Positions 31,047-32,624 of a DNA stretch of 32,624 nucleotides are shown here, piece after piece. The notes below the pieces were generated by a model, which ran no database searches, was not told the DNA's origin, and saw only the letters and a program-made list of their open reading frames with translations. Source of the stretch: Deltaproteobacteria bacterium (GTDB lineage Bacteria > Bacillota > Desulfotomaculia > Desulfotomaculales > JAGUVT01). Every line of letters begins with the position of its first letter. The stretch's first letter is position 1. Location: contig JAGUVT010000079.1 of the NCBI GenBank assembly GCA_020062745.1, positions 1 to 32,624 on the forward strand, read 5' to 3'. The position numbers and the translations under genes are program-made.

Positions 31047-32114
31047 TTGCTTTTAGAGGAGAGTATTAAAGCAATCGGTAATCTCAATTCAGATGTAATG
31101 CAAGAAGTGCAAAAGCGTCTGGACAGTTTAATTAAACCACCGGGCAGCCTTGGTATGCTGGAAGAGTTAGCCGTAAAAATAGCCGGCATTACCGGCAGTA
31201 CCAAGCCGGCAATCAAAGATAAAGCCGTTATTGTTATGGCTGGTGATCATGGCGTGGTATCTGAAGGGGTGAGCGCCGCCCCGCAGGAAATTACTTGCCA
31301 GATGCTGCCCGCTTTTTTGAACGGTACCGCCGGCATCGGGGTGCTGGCCGGGCATGCCGGTGCGCGGGTGGTTGTTGTGGACGTGGGCGTGGCTGTGCCG
31401 GTACAAACGCCTGGTGTGCTCCAGCGCAAAGTAAGAGCCGGTACGGGTAATATTGCCGCTGGGCCGGCCATGACCAGGGAGGAAGCAGTACGCGCGCTGG
31501 AAGCAGGCATTACGGTGGCCGGGGAGGAAATAGAGCGGGGTGTAAACCTGCTGGCTATCGGCGATATGGGAATCGGTAATACTACCCCCAGCAGCGCCAT
31601 TTTGGCTGTCTTTGGCGGGTTGACCCCGGAGGAAGTGGCCGGCCGGGGTACCATGGTTAATGACGAAGTACTGCTGCGCAAAAGAGGAGCAATTGCTTCT
31701 GCTTTAAAGATAAACCGGCCGGACCCAAATGATGCTCTGGACGTTTTGTCCAAAGTAGGCGGGTTGGAAATCGCCGGACTGGCCGGCGTTATTTTAGGAG
31801 CGGCGTCTAGACGGGTACCTGTTCTTCTGGATGGATTTATCACAACTGCTGCTGCCATGGTGGCTTTTAAGATTCAACCGAGGGCAAAGGAGTATATGAT
31901 TGCTTCCCACCTGTCCGGTGAGCAGGGGCACCGCCTGATGCTGGAGATGCTTGGCTTGTCGCCTATGGTACAGATGAATATGCGCCTGGGTGAAGGTACC
32001 GGCGCCGTATTGGTTATGCACCTGGTAGAGGCTTCACTTAAGGTTTTAAGTGAGATGGTTTCATTTAGTGAAGCTGGAGTGGCTGATTTAGAAGAAGACA
32101 AGCTCTTGAAATAA
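31047..32114 (+). CDS. cobT: Nicotinate-nucleotide:dimethylbenzimidazole phosphoribosyltransferase
   Basis: This 355-aa enzyme makes alpha-ribazole phosphate for the lower ligand of cobalamin. Family motifs are IKPPGSLGMLEELA, VMAGDHGVVSEGVSA, IGDMGIGNTTPSSAIL, LLDGFITTAAA, HLSGEQGHRLML and RLGEGTGAVL, the last with the catalytic glutamate. The length is normal. The start is TTG 31047 behind a perfect AAGGAGGGAT. No cobalamin riboswitch fits in the 60-nt gap upstream, and no other cob gene is in the window. The spacing from the YchF-like gene allows co-transcription. In an anaerobe using corrinoid methyltransferases the product would feed those enzymes. Confidence 0.96.
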   Translation: MLLEESIKAIGNLNSDVMQEVQKRLDSLIKPPGSLGMLEELAVKIAGITGSTKPAIKDKAVIVMAGDHGVVSEGVSAAPQEITCQMLPAFLNGTAGIGVLAGHAGARVVVVDVGVAVPVQTPGVLQRKVRAGTGNIAAGPAMTREEAVRALEAGITVAGEEIERGVNLLAIGDMGIGNTTPSSAILAVFGGLTPEEVAGRGTMVNDEVLLRKRGAIASALKINRPDPNDALDVLSKVGGLEIAGLAGVILGAASRRVPVLLDGFITTAAAMVAFKIQPRAKEYMIASHLSGEQGHRLMLEMLGLSPMVQMNMRLGEGTGAVLVMHLVEASLKVLSEMVSFSEAGVADLEEDKLLK

Positions 32115-32121
32115 AAATGTT

Positions 32122-32147
32122 AGGAGCAGAACCTTGTGTCTGCTCCT
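32122..32147 (+). terminator. Hairpin after cobT (terminator candidate without U-tract)
   Basis: AGGAGCAGA and TCTGCTCCT form a perfect 9-bp stem with an 8-nt loop, 8 nt after the cobT stop. No T run follows it, so it may stabilise the mRNA end rather than terminate by itself. Confidence 0.5.
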
Positions 32148-32165
32148 GGAAATATTCCTTATTTG

Positions 32166-32259
32166 TCATTGCGAGCCGAAGCGAAGCAATCTTGTTCCTC
32201 CACGAAGGGGATTGCTTCGTCGCTACCCGCCACACGGCTTCGGCTCATCCTCGCAATGA
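32166..32259. repeat. REP/MITE-like palindromic repeat
   Basis: The 94-bp element has 10-bp inverted ends (TCATTGCGAG ... CTCGCAATGA) and nested inverted pairs: GAGCCGAAGC with GCTTCGGCTC, and GAAGCAATC with GATTGCTTC. The TCATTGCGAG...GAAGCAATC pattern is common among dispersed intergenic palindromes in bacterial genomes. It lies between the convergent cobT and fbp genes. Track ORFs here are shadows. Confidence 0.8.
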
Positions 32260-32315
32260 TATTTTCATTCACTGTTGGTACCGCATCAATGGTATAGGTG
32301 TCTAACCAGTTGGGA

Positions 32316-32624
32316 TTAGCGCAGTTTTTGGAAGCGATCTTTCAAACGCTTGCTCACATCGGGCATGGTGGTGTATTCCATTTCGTCCAGATGCAAGCGG
32401 TGCGGCTCAAACGGACCCATCCGGCGCAGGTAGTTGGCAATTTCATTGGCTATTTCCCGGGCCTTATCATAAGAAGGATCGGCAAAGAAATCCTGTGGCC
32501 CGATGAGTTTTCCATCACATAACTGGAAGCCGAGCGCTACCACCCGGGGCGGCCCGTCAAAGCGGGTGGGGTTGGATTGGGCTACGGAAACCGGCATCAG
32601 GGGCCCGGTATGAGAACCGCGCAT
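32316..32624 (-). CDS. fbp: Class V fructose-1,6-bisphosphate aldolase/phosphatase, C-terminal part
   Basis: The reading frame runs off the right edge; only the last 102 residues are seen and the first Met is internal. It begins MRGSHTGPLMPV, continues with RFDGPPRVVALGFQL, and has GPFEPHRLHLDEMEYTTMP near the end. This is the C-terminus of the bifunctional aldolase/phosphatase of archaea and deep-branching anaerobes, which condenses triose phosphates and dephosphorylates the product to fructose 6-phosphate, making gluconeogenesis one-way. The catalytic N-terminal part is out of view. Its presence fits an anaerobe that builds sugars from C1 or C2 precursors. Confidence 0.88.
   Translation of the reverse strand: MRGSHTGPLMPVSVAQSNPTRFDGPPRVVALGFQLCDGKLIGPQDFFADPSYDKAREIANEIANYLRRMGPFEPHRLHLDEMEYTTMPDVSKRLKDRFQKLR

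Noticed and set aside
31247-31858. 203-aa minus-strand ORF inside cobT
   Set aside because: It lies wholly within the clear cobT coding region and has the low-complexity Ser/Thr/Pro/Ala look of a shadow frame.

Overview
The window looks like a chromosome segment of an anaerobic, low-to-mid GC Firmicute, most likely a Peptococcaceae member of the Desulfotomaculum/Pelotomaculum type. This is inferred from gene content, not from a database match. The pointers are rplT followed by a ysgA-like SpoU methyltransferase and pheST behind a T-box, the Bacillus-like zapA/polX/mutS2 order, a very large HdrA-type flavoprotein, an archaeal-type fructose-bisphosphate aldolase/phosphatase, heavy use of GTG and TTG starts, and several extra Fe-S/flavin proteins. 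No phage, IS element, CRISPR array or rRNA was seen.

Layout. (1) 1-3137 (+): the tail of rplT, then ktrB-ktrA (K+ channel and its RCK gate), then a TrmH/SpoU rRNA methyltransferase. (2) 3138-7253 (+): a strong sigma-A promoter, a tiny yqzL-family ORF absent from the supplied track, a T-box leader with a UUC (Phe) specifier, pheS (its start must be moved into the ORF), a heptad-repeat element, and pheT. (3) 7371-15988 (+): zapA with a terminator that overlaps its stop codon, polX, mpg, a NIF3-family protein, a double-domain U32 protein and mutS2. (4) 15985-19212 (-): a class A penicillin-binding protein, convergent with mutS2 and overlapping it by 4 nt, and a DAO-type FAD oxidoreductase. (5) 19213-24154 (+): an AT-rich promoter region, a 998-aa tandem HdrA, tRNA-Leu(UAA) with its own promoter and terminator, and a fused 4Fe-4S/2Fe-2S/radical-SAM protein. 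(6) 24155-27282: an Nramp metal transporter (+) overlapping at its 3' end a membrane-bound GGDEF protein (-). (7) 27350-32114 (+): an iron-sulfur flavoprotein, a secreted deacetylase-like protein, a divergent YchF-like ATPase and cobT. (8) 32115-32624: a hairpin, a MITE/REP-like palindromic repeat, and the C-terminal end of an FBP aldolase/phosphatase (-) that runs off the window.

How the genes fit together. The first half is mostly housekeeping: translation, tRNA charging, division, DNA repair and RNA modification. The second half is accessory redox and metal biology. The most unusual coding content is the orphan tandem HdrA and the nearby radical-SAM protein with two fused ferredoxin modules. 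Together they could form an electron-delivery and radical-activation unit, but no HdrB/HdrC partner and no glycyl-radical substrate gene is visible here. Several start codons in the supplied ORF track were corrected from ribosome-binding sites: pheS, mpg, the U32 gene, mutS2 and the flavoprotein.
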